Assembly (NCBI GenBank): GCA_011455275.1
Contig: CP015028.1
Location: forward strand, 966,911-1,030,910
Direction of reading: 5' to 3'
Source of the DNA: Pasteurellaceae bacterium Orientalotternb1
GTDB lineage: Bacteria > Pseudomonadota > Gammaproteobacteria > Enterobacterales > Pasteurellaceae
Length of the DNA: 64,000 nucleotides
In this document: piece by piece, positions 39,210 to 48,112 of the stretch
Layout of the letters: every line of letters starts with the position of its first letter
Position numbering within the stretch: the stretch's first letter is position 1
Translations under genes and position numbers: made by a program
Notes under the pieces: generated by a model
Told to the model about the DNA's origin: nothing
The model's input: only the letters and a program-made list of their open reading frames with translations
The model's database searches: none

Positions 39210-39842
39210 ATGAAAACCTTAGACGAATTAGTTGCTCAAAACCCAGCGTGGAACATTGTAAAAACGTGGTTTAATTCGGCCAATAATCATTATGAAATTT
39301 TAAATCCTGATGTGGAAAATGCAGGAAATGAATTGGTGGGAATGCAACTTTCGACAGCCACGCCACTCGGCTCAATCATTTTTTATACGGGCGGTGTGTT
39401 GATTGACCACGGCTGGCTACGCATTTTAGGCTCGGGCAATGAAAAATTACCCCGTGGCTTTTTTGAATGGAATTTCGGCAAAACCTTTGAACAATCGGGC
39501 GAACGCCCGTTCCATTTATTGATCGCCGATGATGTGGTCGGTGGCTATTTTGCGATTAACGGCGGTGGCTTGGGCGATAAAGTCGGAATGGTGCATTATT
39601 TCCACCCGAAAAAGCAGAAATGGGAAAGCCTCGGCTTAAATTATTCGCAATTTATTGGTTGGGCATTAACGGCGGACATCGCCAGTTTCTACCACGACTT
39701 ACGTTGGGAAAATTGGCAAACGGACATCGCCAAAATTGGCGGACATCAAGTGCTAAATTTAGATACCAAACAACCGCAGCCGATTGAACGCCACTACCAA
39801 ACGACTTTCGCCCCAGAGGATTTTGGGTATTCGGTGAATTAA
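39210..39842 (+). CDS. DUF2625 protein within the isc operon
   Basis: 210 residues; segments TPLGSIIFYTGGVLIDHGWLRILGSG and LLIADDVVGGYFAINGGGLGD are DUF2625-like. No signal peptide or membrane span; cytosolic. Function unknown. It lies 12 bases after hscB with its own RBS (AAGGAGAA), between hscB and hscA, which are adjacent in E. coli, so it is an insertion into the operon. No Cys-rich motif suggesting cluster binding. Confidence 0.75.
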   Translation: MKTLDELVAQNPAWNIVKTWFNSANNHYEILNPDVENAGNELVGMQLSTATPLGSIIFYTGGVLIDHGWLRILGSGNEKLPRGFFEWNFGKTFEQSGERPFHLLIADDVVGGYFAINGGGLGDKVGMVHYFHPKKQKWESLGLNYSQFIGWALTADIASFYHDLRWENWQTDIAKIGGHQVLNLDTKQPQPIERHYQTTFAPEDFGYSVN

Positions 39843-39849
39843 ACATCGG

Positions 39850-39942
39850 GTAGGGTGGGTCTTGACCCACCATTGAAATGGATAAATTTTGAGAAATATG
39901 ACCGCTTGTTTGTGGTCATTGGTGGGGCAAGCCCCACCCTAC
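39850..39942. repeat. Dispersed palindrome B, copy 3, with USS in its core
   Basis: GTAGGGTGGGTCTTGACCCACC (left) and GGTGGGGCAAGCCCCACCCTAC (right), with ACCGCTTGT at 39901-39909 between them. Fills the gap before hscA. Confidence 0.82.
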
Positions 39943-39960
39943 AGAGAGATATAAATAACA

Positions 39961-41817
39961 ATGGCATTACTTCAAATCGCAGAACCAGGGCAGACGAGTG
40001 CACCGCATCAGCATAAATTGGCGGTGGGGATTGACTTGGGGACGACAAACTCGCTAATTGCCACGGTGCGTAGCGGGCAAGCACAGGTTTTATTGGACGA
40101 CAAAGAGCGAGCCTTAGTGCCGTCCGTGGTGCATTACGGCGAGCGAGCGAAAACTGTGGGCGTAGAAGCCTTCGCACAGGCAAGCCGTGATCCACAGAAT
40201 ACCATCGTGTCGGTTAAACGTTTGATTGGGCGTTCGTTGGCGGACGTTTCCCAACGCTACCCGAATTTGCCGTATCAATTTATCGCCAGCGAAAATGGCT
40301 TGCCGCTTATTCAAACGGCACAGGGCAATAAAAGCCCGATTGAGATTTCCGCCGATATTTTAAGCCACTTAAATCAGCTTGCGGAACAACGTTTAGCGGG
40401 CGAATTATCGGGCGTGGTGATCACCGTGCCCGCCTATTTTGACGATGCCCAACGCCAAAGCACCAAAGATGCGGCACGTTTGGCAGGGCTGAATGTGTTG
40501 CGTTTATTGAACGAACCGACCGCTGCAGCGATTGCCTACGGTTTAGACAGCGGGCAAGAAGGCGTGATTGCGGTCTATGATTTGGGCGGCGGCACTTTCG
40601 ATATTTCAATTTTGCGGTTGAGCCGTGGCGTGTTTGAAGTGCTGGCAACGGGGGGCGATACCGCACTCGGTGGCGATGATTTCGATCATCTATTAGCAAA
40701 CTGGATTGCCGAACAAGCAGGCGTACAGCCACAAACCGCAGGTGAACAGCGTGAGCTACTCACTTTAGCGACCCAAGCCAAAATAGGCTTATCACAAGCG
40801 GTCAGTTTCCCGCTGAATTTTGCAAATTGGTCGGGGGAAATTCACCGAGAGCAATTTAATGCCCTGATCCAACCGCTAGTCAAACGTTCACTGATGACTT
40901 GTCGCCGAGCATTGAAAGATGCGGGTGTTGATGCCAGTGAAGTGCGTGAAGTGGTGATGGTGGGCGGTTCAACCCGTGTGCCGTTGGTGCGGGAACAAGT
41001 AGGCGAGTTTTTCGGCAAAACGCCTTTAACCTCGATCGATCCTGACAAAGTCGTGGCTTTAGGGGCGGCTATTCAAGCGGATATTTTAGTCGGCAACAAA
41101 CCCGATGCGGAAATGTTGTTGTTAGACGTTGTGCCCCTTTCGCTCGGTATTGAAACGATGGGCGGCTTGGTGGAAAAAATCATTCCACGCAACACCACCA
41201 TTCCTGTGGCGAAAGCTCAAGAATTCACCACATTCAAAGATGGACAAACGGCGATGACCGTTCACGTTGTACAGGGGGAGCGTGAATTAGTTGATGACTG
41301 TCGTTCCCTTGGGCGTTTTACGTTGCGAGGCATTCCACCGATGGTCGCAGGTGCGGCACATATTCGGGTAACTTACCAAGTCGATGCGGACGGTTTGTTG
41401 AGCGTTACCGCAATGGAAAAATCAACCAAAGTGCAGGCATCGATCCAAATTAAGCCATCGTATGGGCTGACGGACGAAGAAGTTACCGAAATGATCCGCT
41501 CTTCGATGGCGAATGCCAAACAGGATATGGAAGCTCGCCAGTTAGCCGAAGTGCGAGTAGAAGCCGATCGAGTGATTGATAGCGTTATCATCGCCTTGCA
41601 AGAACACGGTGCAGAGCTGTTAAGCGTTGAAGAATTTAAAGCGATTGAAGCCGTATTAGCCCATTTGATTGGGGTAAAAAAAGGTGAGGATCGCAGTGCG
41701 ATCCAACAAGGAATCAAAGATTTAGACATTGCAACTCAAGCGTTTGCAGCGAAACGAATGAATGCGTCAATTCAAAAAGCGTTAGCGGGTAAAGCCGTTG
41801 ATGAGATTATTCAATAA
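39961..41817 (+). CDS. hscA: Fe-S specialised Hsp70 HscA
   Basis: 618 residues (E. coli 616). Hsp70 ATPase signature [14 protein letters not shown] (near 23), [26 protein letters not shown] and the substrate domain with [18 protein letters not shown]. Works with HscB to release clusters from IscU. An in-frame USS (40797-40830) codes [12 protein letters not shown] near residue 280-291. fdx follows after 9 bases. Confidence 0.97.
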   Translation: MALLQIAEPGQTSAPHQHKLAVGIDLGTTNSLIATVRSGQAQVLLDDKERALVPSVVHYGERAKTVGVEAFAQASRDPQNTIVSVKRLIGRSLADVSQRYPNLPYQFIASENGLPLIQTAQGNKSPIEISADILSHLNQLAEQRLAGELSGVVITVPAYFDDAQRQSTKDAARLAGLNVLRLLNEPTAAAIAYGLDSGQEGVIAVYDLGGGTFDISILRLSRGVFEVLATGGDTALGGDDFDHLLANWIAEQAGVQPQTAGEQRELLTLATQAKIGLSQAVSFPLNFANWSGEIHREQFNALIQPLVKRSLMTCRRALKDAGVDASEVREVVMVGGSTRVPLVREQVGEFFGKTPLTSIDPDKVVALGAAIQADILVGNKPDAEMLLLDVVPLSLGIETMGGLVEKIIPRNTTIPVAKAQEFTTFKDGQTAMTVHVVQGERELVDDCRSLGRFTLRGIPPMVAGAAHIRVTYQVDADGLLSVTAMEKSTKVQASIQIKPSYGLTDEEVTEMIRSSMANAKQDMEARQLAEVRVEADRVIDSVIIALQEHGAELLSVEEFKAIEAVLAHLIGVKKGEDRSAIQQGIKDLDIATQAFAAKRMNASIQKALAGKAVDEIIQ

Positions 41818-41826
41818 GAGGATTTT

Positions 41827-42168
41827 ATGCCAAAAGTAGTTTTTCTTCCCCACGAAGAATTTTGCCCAGAGGGTATGGTTGTTGAAGCAGAAACAGGTGC
41901 GAATTTACTTGAAGTCGCACACGAAGCGGGGGTGGAAATTCACCACGCCTGCGACTGTTCTTGTGCGTGTACCACTTGCCACGTTGTGATCCGTGAAGGG
42001 TACGACAGTTTGAATGAAAGTTCTGAGCAAGAAGAAGATATGCTCGACAAAGCTTGGGGATTAGAGATCGACAGCCGTCTTTCTTGCCAATGTGTGGTTG
42101 GCACGGAAGATTTGGTGGTCGAAATTCCAAAATATAACTTAAACCACGCAAATGAGGCGGCACACTAA
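41827..42168 (+). CDS. fdx: [2Fe-2S] ferredoxin of the isc system
   Basis: 113 residues. Cluster Cys in [17 protein letters not shown] and the later LSCQCVVG give the vertebrate/ISC-type pattern C-x5-C-x2-C...C. Provides electrons for cluster assembly. Overlaps iscX by one base (TAATG). Confidence 0.96.
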   Translation: MPKVVFLPHEEFCPEGMVVEAETGANLLEVAHEAGVEIHHACDCSCACTTCHVVIREGYDSLNESSEQEEDMLDKAWGLEIDSRLSCQCVVGTEDLVVEIPKYNLNHANEAAH

Positions 42169-42362
42169 TGAAATGGACTGACGTGCGAATGATCGCAGAA
42201 AATCTGTACGATATGAACCCAGATTTAGACCCAACCACCGTGCGTTTTACCGATATGCACCAATGGATTGTGGAAATGGAAGATTTCGATGATGATCCAG
42301 AAGCATCAAACGAACACATTTTAGAAGCGATTTTGACCATCTGGTTGGAAGAGTACGAATAA
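42168..42362 (+). CDS. iscX: IscX (YfhJ)
   Basis: 64 residues, acidic, with [21 protein letters not shown] and [22 protein letters not shown]-type family pattern (here [20 protein letters not shown]). Binds IscS and modulates it, possibly with iron. Last gene of the isc operon, followed by a terminator and an inverted USS pair. Confidence 0.95.
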   Translation: MKWTDVRMIAENLYDMNPDLDPTTVRFTDMHQWIVEMEDFDDDPEASNEHILEAILTIWLEEYE

Positions 42363-42366
42363 AAAG

Positions 42367-42391
42367 AAACGGGCGAATACGCTCGTTTTTT
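42367..42391 (+). terminator. Terminator of the isc operon
   Basis: AAACGGGC GAATAC GCTCGTTT then TTT; 8-bp stem with one G-T pair and a T run. Confidence 0.75.
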
Positions 42392-42395
42392 GTTA

Positions 42396-42470
42396 CAACA
42401 AGCGGTCAGTTCCAGTGATTTTTTTGCAATGGGGATTTGCAAAAAATGGCAAGAAACTGACCGCTTGTTG
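42396..42470. terminator. Inverted USS pair between iscX and cca
   Basis: CAACAAGCGGTCAGTT (42396-42411) pairs perfectly with AACTGACCGCTTGTTG (42455-42470), 16-bp stem; TTTTTTTGCAA and TTTGCAAAAAA in the loop. Convergent-gene position. Confidence 0.78.
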
Positions 42471-42499
42471 ATGAAATTTCGCCGAATCATTCGGCTGGG

Positions 42500-43750
42500 T
42501 CATTGTGGTTCCTGTTTGTAGGTGTTTTTAAGTTGATTAATTGCGGATTGGCGGCGTTTGTCTAATTCTTTGCGGATCTCCGCTTGCTGAAAACCGTCCG
42601 CAATTACCGCTTGTACGCTTACTCCACTAGCTGCTTGGTAATACTGTTTGGCAAGTTCCGCTTGTGGATATTCTCGATTTTCAAAACCTAACCGCCCTTT
42701 GCTATCCGCTTCGCATACCAATAAAAAATCAAAAAAGCGTTCGGGTTTTCGCCACACGTCCAATTTATTGAATAATTTCAACACAGTTTCAGGGCGAAGT
42801 TCGGCTATTTTGTGTGTATGTGTATGAAATTCCGCCACCAATTTAGCAAAATCTTTGGTGTGGGTTGGGGCTTTCAAACGGTTAGCCAATGCTGCCGTTG
42901 GGGCAACGCCTTTTTGCTCGTGTCCATAGTGATGGGGCCAAATATCCTTGGGCGTCAAGGCTTTGCCAAGATCGTGGCATAAAGCTGCGAACAGCACGCT
43001 TTCAGGATCGTTGGCTTGGTTGGCGAGTTTTTTCGCCTGCTCCAACACCAATAACGTATGTACGCCCGAGTCAATTTCAGGGTGATGTTTTTCAGGCTGC
43101 GGCACGCCAAAAAGGGCATTCACCTCTGGAAATAGTACCGCCAAAGCCCCAATTTCTCGAAGCACTTGGAAATAAATGTGCGGGGAATTGGTCACAAAGG
43201 CTTTTTGGGTTTCGAGCCAAACTCGTTCAGCTGTGAGATGTGCCAGTTCGCCACGAGCGGTCATTTCTTGCATCAATGTTACTGTTTCATCGGCAATGCG
43301 AAAACCAAGGGAATGAAAACGTGCCGCAAAGCGAGCAACCCGCAGCACTCGTAGTGGATCTTCACTAAATGCGGGCGAAACGTGGCGAAGCAGGCGATTT
43401 TCTAAATCTGCCAAGCCGCCATAAACATCAATAATCTGACCGTTTGCATCTTCTGCAAGAGCGTTGATGGTTAGATCTCGGCGAATTAAATCTTGCTCAA
43501 GAGTGACATCGGCGGTGAAATCGCAAATAAAGCCGTTATAGCCATTGCCTTGCTTGCGTTCAGTGCGAGCAAGGGCATATTCCTGTTTGGTTTTGGGGTG
43601 TAAAAAAACAGGGAAATCGTTGCCTACCTGCTGATAGCCTTGTGCCAGCAACATTTCAGGCGTTGCGCCTACCACTAACCAATCTTGATCTTTGACGGGT
43701 AAACCAAGCAATTTATCCCGCACCGCCCCGCCAACTAAGTAAGTTTCCAT
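42500..43750 (-). CDS. cca: CCA tRNA nucleotidyltransferase with HD domain
   Basis: 416 residues from [24 protein letters not shown] (ATG 43750), with GGAVRD and the DQDW metal site, [16 protein letters not shown], and an HD domain (LCHDLGKAL near 250) as in E. coli Cca. Adds or repairs tRNA 3' CCA. The five extra upstream codons to 43765 are less likely. Confidence 0.95.
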   Translation of the reverse strand: METYLVGGAVRDKLLGLPVKDQDWLVVGATPEMLLAQGYQQVGNDFPVFLHPKTKQEYALARTERKQGNGYNGFICDFTADVTLEQDLIRRDLTINALAEDANGQIIDVYGGLADLENRLLRHVSPAFSEDPLRVLRVARFAARFHSLGFRIADETVTLMQEMTARGELAHLTAERVWLETQKAFVTNSPHIYFQVLREIGALAVLFPEVNALFGVPQPEKHHPEIDSGVHTLLVLEQAKKLANQANDPESVLFAALCHDLGKALTPKDIWPHHYGHEQKGVAPTAALANRLKAPTHTKDFAKLVAEFHTHTHKIAELRPETVLKLFNKLDVWRKPERFFDFLLVCEADSKGRLGFENREYPQAELAKQYYQAASGVSVQAVIADGFQQAEIRKELDKRRQSAINQLKNTYKQEPQ

Positions 43751-43872
43751 TGTTGAGTTCCTCAAATTTTTCGGTATTGTCCCATAAATCCCATTGAACA
43801 GGAATGTTGTTACTCTTTCTTTTTACTAGAGATTTTGCTGTTGTGTGAATAATTCATACAAGGGAGAGTAAT

Positions 43873-44115
43873 ATGAGTAGAACAACTAGCGTGACTTTAG
43901 GTGAACCGTTAAATAACTTTGTGCAGGAAATGGTAGCATCGGGGCGTTATGGCTCGACTAGTGAAGTGGTACGAAGTGCATTGCGATTGCTGAAAGAAAA
44001 AGAACAACAGTTGATGCAACTTCGCAAAGCCATTGATGAAGGATTCGAAAGCGGGGTCAGCGATAAAAGTTTTGATGAAATTATTGTAGAAGCAAGGGCA
44101 GAGCGAAATATATAA
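43873..44115 (+). CDS. parD: ParD-family antitoxin, orphan
   Basis: 80 residues: ribbon-helix-helix start (SRTTSVTLGEPLNNFVQEMV), SGRYGSTSEVVRSALRLLKEKE, then the toxin-wrapping C terminus KSFDEIIVEARAER. RBS AGGGAGAGTA. The gene is intact while the toxin gene that follows is broken, so it may persist as a DNA-binding autorepressor or anti-toxin against homologues. Confidence 0.9.
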   Translation: MSRTTSVTLGEPLNNFVQEMVASGRYGSTSEVVRSALRLLKEKEQQLMQLRKAIDEGFESGVSDKSFDEIIVEARAERNI

Positions 44116-44316
44116 ATTTTCGACTAAGGCAATGCAAGATTTGAAGCCATTGTCAGCTATACAACAACGCAGTTCGGTCTTAGTCAGTCAGATCAATATC
44201 TTGCGGATTTAAAAGAAACGTTGGATACACTATCTCGATTTCCACGGATGGGACGTATGCGTGATGAAATCCGTAGCGGGTTATTAAGTTATGTGTATCG
44301 TTCGCATACGATTTAA
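44108..44316 (+). pseudogene. parE: Decayed ParE toxin gene
   Basis: Reading from 44108 gives IYKFSTKAMQD, then a 1-base deletion near 44140, then EAIVSYTTTQFGLSQSDQYL, LKETLDTLSRFPRMGRMRDE and YVYRSHTI before an in-frame TAA (44314-44316) where Tyr is expected (HTIYW). The first codon is ATA instead of ATG. Three independent lesions make a functional toxin unlikely; the sequence is otherwise a clear RelE/ParE family member. Confidence 0.85.
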
Positions 44317-44342
44317 TGGCTCATACTCAGTACATCTAAAAT

Positions 44343-44396
44343 AAGCGGTCAGATGTTGAAAAAGTTTTGCAAAAAATCATCAGAATCTGACCGCTT
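44343..44396. terminator. Inverted USS pair before rdgC 3' end
   Basis: AAGCGGTCAGAT (44343-44354) / ATCTGACCGCTT (44385-44396), 12-bp stem. Separates the parDE remnant from convergent rdgC. Confidence 0.7.
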
Positions 44397-44402
44397 GTTT
44401 GT

Positions 44403-45311
44403 TTATAAACGCTCTTTTACTCCACCTAGGGTTTCGCTCAATTTTTCGGTGAACAGGCGTAATTCTTCGGTCATCAGCAGGAAGTCCGCATCGAAACGTT
44501 GGGCGATGTCTTCTTTTAGAATATCGTCATTTTTCTCCCGAATTTCATCGGCAAATTTCAGGCGGGCGAGAGTGGCATCTTCGTTTAGCACAAAGCTGAA
44601 ATGGTTCTCCCATTCCAACGCTAAACGCGTCACAAATTTGCCCGCATTTAAATGAATGGCGATTTCTTCGCTTTCAAGATCTTGGCGTTTGCAACGGATA
44701 ATGCTGTCGGTGTCAAACGATTTTAGCTCCGCTTCTTCCAACAACGTTAGCCAATGCGGCGTTTCACCCTTGGCAAGCCACGTTGTCATTGCATCAATCG
44801 GTTGTTGAGCGAAAGAGATCGGTACCACAGGCAGCGAACCGAGCGTTTTACGCAACAAGGCTAGCGTATCTTCTGCCCGTTTGGAGGAAGCGGCATCAAC
44901 ATAAACCAGTTGGCGATCTAAATCGATCCAAATCGCCGTAAACTGATGTTTGCTGAACGCTCGTGGTAGCAACATCGCAATCACATCGTCTTTAATCGCC
45001 TGTTTTTCGGTTTTCTTCAGCTTGCGATTTTCTTTCTGCTCCAAGGTGTCAATACGGTTTTCGGTCTCTTTTTTAATTACCGTGGCAGGCAGGATTTTTT
45101 CTTCTTTATGTGAGACGAGCAAAAACTGTTGCCCAATGCAGAAATGGAGCAATTCGCTGCTGACAAGCGGGTTCGACCAACCAAATTTGCTCATATCGCC
45201 TTGTTGGCAAGGATGAAAACGAGTTTCTTGCAATTGCTGTTCTAGTGTGTCGCTGTCGAATGAAAGCGGGCTAGTGAGCCGATAAATCATGGCATTTTTG
45301 AACCAAAACAT
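44403..45311 (-). CDS. rdgC: Recombination-associated protein RdgC
   Basis: 302 residues (E. coli 303). MFWFKNAMIYRLTSPL and QGDMSKFGWSNPL are typical; the ring-shaped DNA-binding protein can inhibit RecA. In Neisseria it affects pilin variation. No partner genes adjacent. Confidence 0.93.
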   Translation of the reverse strand: MFWFKNAMIYRLTSPLSFDSDTLEQQLQETRFHPCQQGDMSKFGWSNPLVSSELLHFCIGQQFLLVSHKEEKILPATVIKKETENRIDTLEQKENRKLKKTEKQAIKDDVIAMLLPRAFSKHQFTAIWIDLDRQLVYVDAASSKRAEDTLALLRKTLGSLPVVPISFAQQPIDAMTTWLAKGETPHWLTLLEEAELKSFDTDSIIRCKRQDLESEEIAIHLNAGKFVTRLALEWENHFSFVLNEDATLARLKFADEIREKNDDILKEDIAQRFDADFLLMTEELRLFTEKLSETLGGVKERL

Positions 45312-45428
45312 TTAGAAATTCCTTGTGATAGCGTAGAATAACGGGCATTTTACGGCATTTAAACGATTTGCAAAATGCTAAATTCTGCCTTTACTTGCAG
45401 TGTAGGCAGACATCACGAGGAAAATACG

Positions 45429-46247
45429 ATGCAACAGAAAAAAATCGCTTTTATTGGTGCAGGGAATATGGCATTTGCGATTATCGCAGGCTTAGTCAAA
45501 AGCGGCTATCCAGCGGGGCTGATTACCGCTTGCAATAAAAGTAACCAAGCTCGCCGAGAGCAGTTACGGGCGATGGGGCTGAATGTAGATAGCACCAATC
45601 GCCAAGCAGTCGAGCTAGCGGAGGTGGTGATTTTGGCGGTGAAGCCACAAATGATGGCAGAAGTCTGTAGTGAGTTTGCTGATGTCGATTTTAGCCAAAA
45701 ATGGGTGATTTCCGTGGCTGCGGGCATTTCTGTGGCTCGTTTGGCACAGCTTTTACCAACGGCAAAAAATATTGTTCGCACGATGCCGAATACCCCGTCG
45801 TTGATTGGTGAAGGTATGGCGGGGTTATTTGCAAAAAAATCGGTGGAACCGACCGCTTGTCAGTTTGCCGAAGCCTTGCTTTCTGCTGTGGGTGGCTGTT
45901 ATTGGGTTGAAACGGAAGCCCAGCTCAATCACATTATTGCGATTACAGGCAGCAGCCCTGCCTATTTCTTTCACTTTATGGAAGCGATGCAGCAATCTGC
46001 CATCGAAATGGGCTTTAGCGAACAAGACGCTCGCCAGCTAGTGCAAGCGGCAGCTTTGGGGGCGGCGAAAATGGTGGTGGCAAACCCTGATTTGTCGATC
46101 GCCACTTTGCGAGAAAATGTAACGTCCAAAGGCGGCACCACGGCACAAGCTTTGGCGGTGTTTGAACAAAATGGCTTAGCCAATATCGTTGATCAAGCGA
46201 TGCACGCAGCGATCAAGCGAGCGGAGGAGATGGAAAAATTACTATGA
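45429..46247 (+). CDS. proC: Pyrroline-5-carboxylate reductase
   Basis: 272 residues from ATG 45429 (MQQKKIAFIGAGNMAFAIIAGL, NAD(P)-binding GxGxMA). SSPAYFFHFMEAM and the C-terminal TSKGGTTAQALAVFE are ProC signatures. Last step of proline synthesis. An in-frame USS (about 45830-45862) codes FAKKSVEPTACQFA. The stop overlaps the next ATG (ATGA). Confidence 0.95.
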   Translation: MQQKKIAFIGAGNMAFAIIAGLVKSGYPAGLITACNKSNQARREQLRAMGLNVDSTNRQAVELAEVVILAVKPQMMAEVCSEFADVDFSQKWVISVAAGISVARLAQLLPTAKNIVRTMPNTPSLIGEGMAGLFAKKSVEPTACQFAEALLSAVGGCYWVETEAQLNHIIAITGSSPAYFFHFMEAMQQSAIEMGFSEQDARQLVQAAALGAAKMVVANPDLSIATLRENVTSKGGTTAQALAVFEQNGLANIVDQAMHAAIKRAEEMEKLL

Positions 46248-47416
46248 TGAAATTGTCCTCTTTTCAATTATCTCCCTTTCAGTGGTCAGCATTTAACTTC
46301 TTCGGCTTTTATGCTGCGTTTGGCGTGCTGTTGCCGTTTTTGCCCGTATGGCTGAAGCACCACGGCTACGACACCGATATTATCGGTTTGCTGATTGCCT
46401 TGGGCTATCTGTTCCGCTTTGTCGGGGCGATGTTTTTCTCCCGTTCGGTGAAAAATCCTAACCAGTTAATTCCGCTCAATCGTTTTCTCACTTGGGTAAC
46501 AGTGGCGGTGCTGCTTGTGGTGGCGTGGGCAGTTGGTTCGATTTGGCTGTTATTGCCTGCGATTGCAGTGTTCCACATTTTTAACGGTGGCTCAATGCCG
46601 ATTGCCGATACCATTTCATCGACTTATCAACAACAAATTGGAATGGATTACGGGCGAGCGAGATTGTTTGGTTCGGTGGCGTTTGTGATCGGTTCAATTT
46701 CCACGGGCTATTTGGTCGGTTGGTTAGGCGAAAGTGCGATTATCGGAATTTTAATCGGCTGGCTAGTGTTTCTAGGCGTGGGGATTAGTCTCAACCCAAG
46801 CCAAAAATTTGTGGAAGAAAGCAAAAATGATAATCAGCCTGCTCGCGATGTGAGTTATTTGGCATTGATGAAAGTACCGACCACACTGAAAATGTTGATT
46901 GCGATTTCGTTAATTCAATCGTCTCACGCCGCTTACTACGCCTACAGCACGCTTTATTGGACAAGCAACGACATCTCGACTACCAACACCAGTTTTTTGT
47001 GGGGAGCAGCCGTTGTCGCAGAGATCACTTTTTTCTTTTTTGCGAATAAGCTATTTAAAGCGTGGAAAACCCAACATTTGATTGTACTTTCTGCCTTGGG
47101 ATCGATGATCCGCTGGGCGATCTTGGCATCGACTAATCAGTTGGCGATCCTTTTTGCCGCTCAACTATTGCACGCTATTTCTTATGCAATGGGGCATTAT
47201 GCAATGATCCGCTATATTTCCACCCAACCCGTTGAACACAATGCCAAACTGCAAGCACTCTATTTCAGCTTGGCAAGCTGTGGGGTGATGGCGTTGTTTA
47301 CCTTTATTGCAGGTTTGGTTTATCAAATTTCCCCTGCATTTAGCTTCTGGCTGATGTTGATTTTCGCTCTGCCTGCAGTTTTCATTGTGCCGAAAAAATT
47401 TGAGAGTAAAGTGTAG
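46244..47416 (+). CDS. MFS transporter, HcaT-like
   Basis: 390 residues with about 12 hydrophobic segments. The N terminus [33 protein letters not shown] and [16 protein letters not shown] resemble the 3-phenylpropionate transporter family (HcaT/YfhS, MFS_1-like). Substrate unknown. Overlaps proC by 4 bases, so cotranscribed. Confidence 0.82.
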   Translation: MMKLSSFQLSPFQWSAFNFFGFYAAFGVLLPFLPVWLKHHGYDTDIIGLLIALGYLFRFVGAMFFSRSVKNPNQLIPLNRFLTWVTVAVLLVVAWAVGSIWLLLPAIAVFHIFNGGSMPIADTISSTYQQQIGMDYGRARLFGSVAFVIGSISTGYLVGWLGESAIIGILIGWLVFLGVGISLNPSQKFVEESKNDNQPARDVSYLALMKVPTTLKMLIAISLIQSSHAAYYAYSTLYWTSNDISTTNTSFLWGAAVVAEITFFFFANKLFKAWKTQHLIVLSALGSMIRWAILASTNQLAILFAAQLLHAISYAMGHYAMIRYISTQPVEHNAKLQALYFSLASCGVMALFTFIAGLVYQISPAFSFWLMLIFALPAVFIVPKKFESKV

Positions 47417-47420
47417 GCTT

Positions 47421-47472
47421 ACAAGCGGTCAAGCTGCATTTTGCAAATTTTGCTTCGGAACTGACCGCTTGT
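47421..47472. terminator. Inverted USS pair after the MFS gene
   Basis: ACAAGCGGTCA (47421-47431) / TGACCGCTTGT (47462-47472), followed by TTTCACTTTTT. Likely terminator before apt. Confidence 0.7.
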
Positions 47473-47549
47473 TTCACTTTTTCCTTGTAATTTTAGGGAT
47501 TTTTGCTAAATTCCACAGGTTATTTTTCCATTTAAACAGAAGGTTGAAA

Positions 47550-48089
47550 ATGAACCAACTTGATTTAATCAAATCATCAATCAAATCCATTCCTGATTAC
47601 CCAAAAGCGGGTATTATTTTCCGTGATATTACCTCATTATTAGAAGTGCCAGCGGCGTTTCAAGCCTCTGTTGATGCAATTGTTGCCGAGTTCAAAGGTA
47701 AAGGCATCACCAAAATTGTCGGCACTGAATCCCGTGGCTTTATCTTTGGAGCTCCAGTGGCGTTAGCTTTAGGTGTACCGTTTGTATTAGTGCGTAAACC
47801 GAAAAAATTACCACGAGCGGTGATTTCGCAATCTTACACCCTAGAATACGGCGAAGATACGTTAGAAATCCACACTGATGCGATCCAAAAAGGCGATAAC
47901 GTCTTGATTATTGACGATTTATTAGCAACAGGTGGCACCGTTGAAGCAACCGCAAAACTCATTCGCCGTTTAGAAGGTACCGTTGAAAATGCTGCTTTTG
48001 TGATCTGGCTACCTGAATTAAAAGGGGCAGAGCGTTTAGCCGAAGCCGGCATTAAATCGTTCACTTTAGTGAGTTTTGACGGTCATTAA
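47550..48089 (+). CDS. apt: Adenine phosphoribosyltransferase
   Basis: 179 residues from ATG 47550 ([21 protein letters not shown]), matching family length; the longer frame from 47385 runs through the terminator and MFS gene. PRPP motif [17 protein letters not shown] and [11 protein letters not shown]. Salvages adenine to AMP. dnaX follows after 23 bases, the apt-dnaX order known from enterics. Confidence 0.96.
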   Translation: MNQLDLIKSSIKSIPDYPKAGIIFRDITSLLEVPAAFQASVDAIVAEFKGKGITKIVGTESRGFIFGAPVALALGVPFVLVRKPKKLPRAVISQSYTLEYGEDTLEIHTDAIQKGDNVLIIDDLLATGGTVEATAKLIRRLEGTVENAAFVIWLPELKGAERLAEAGIKSFTLVSFDGH

Positions 48090-48112
48090 TTTTCACGAAA
48101 AGTAGGTATCCC

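Noticed and set aside
47385-47549. N-terminal extension of apt
   Set aside because: It runs through the 3' end of the MFS gene and the inverted USS pair; the family starts at 47550.
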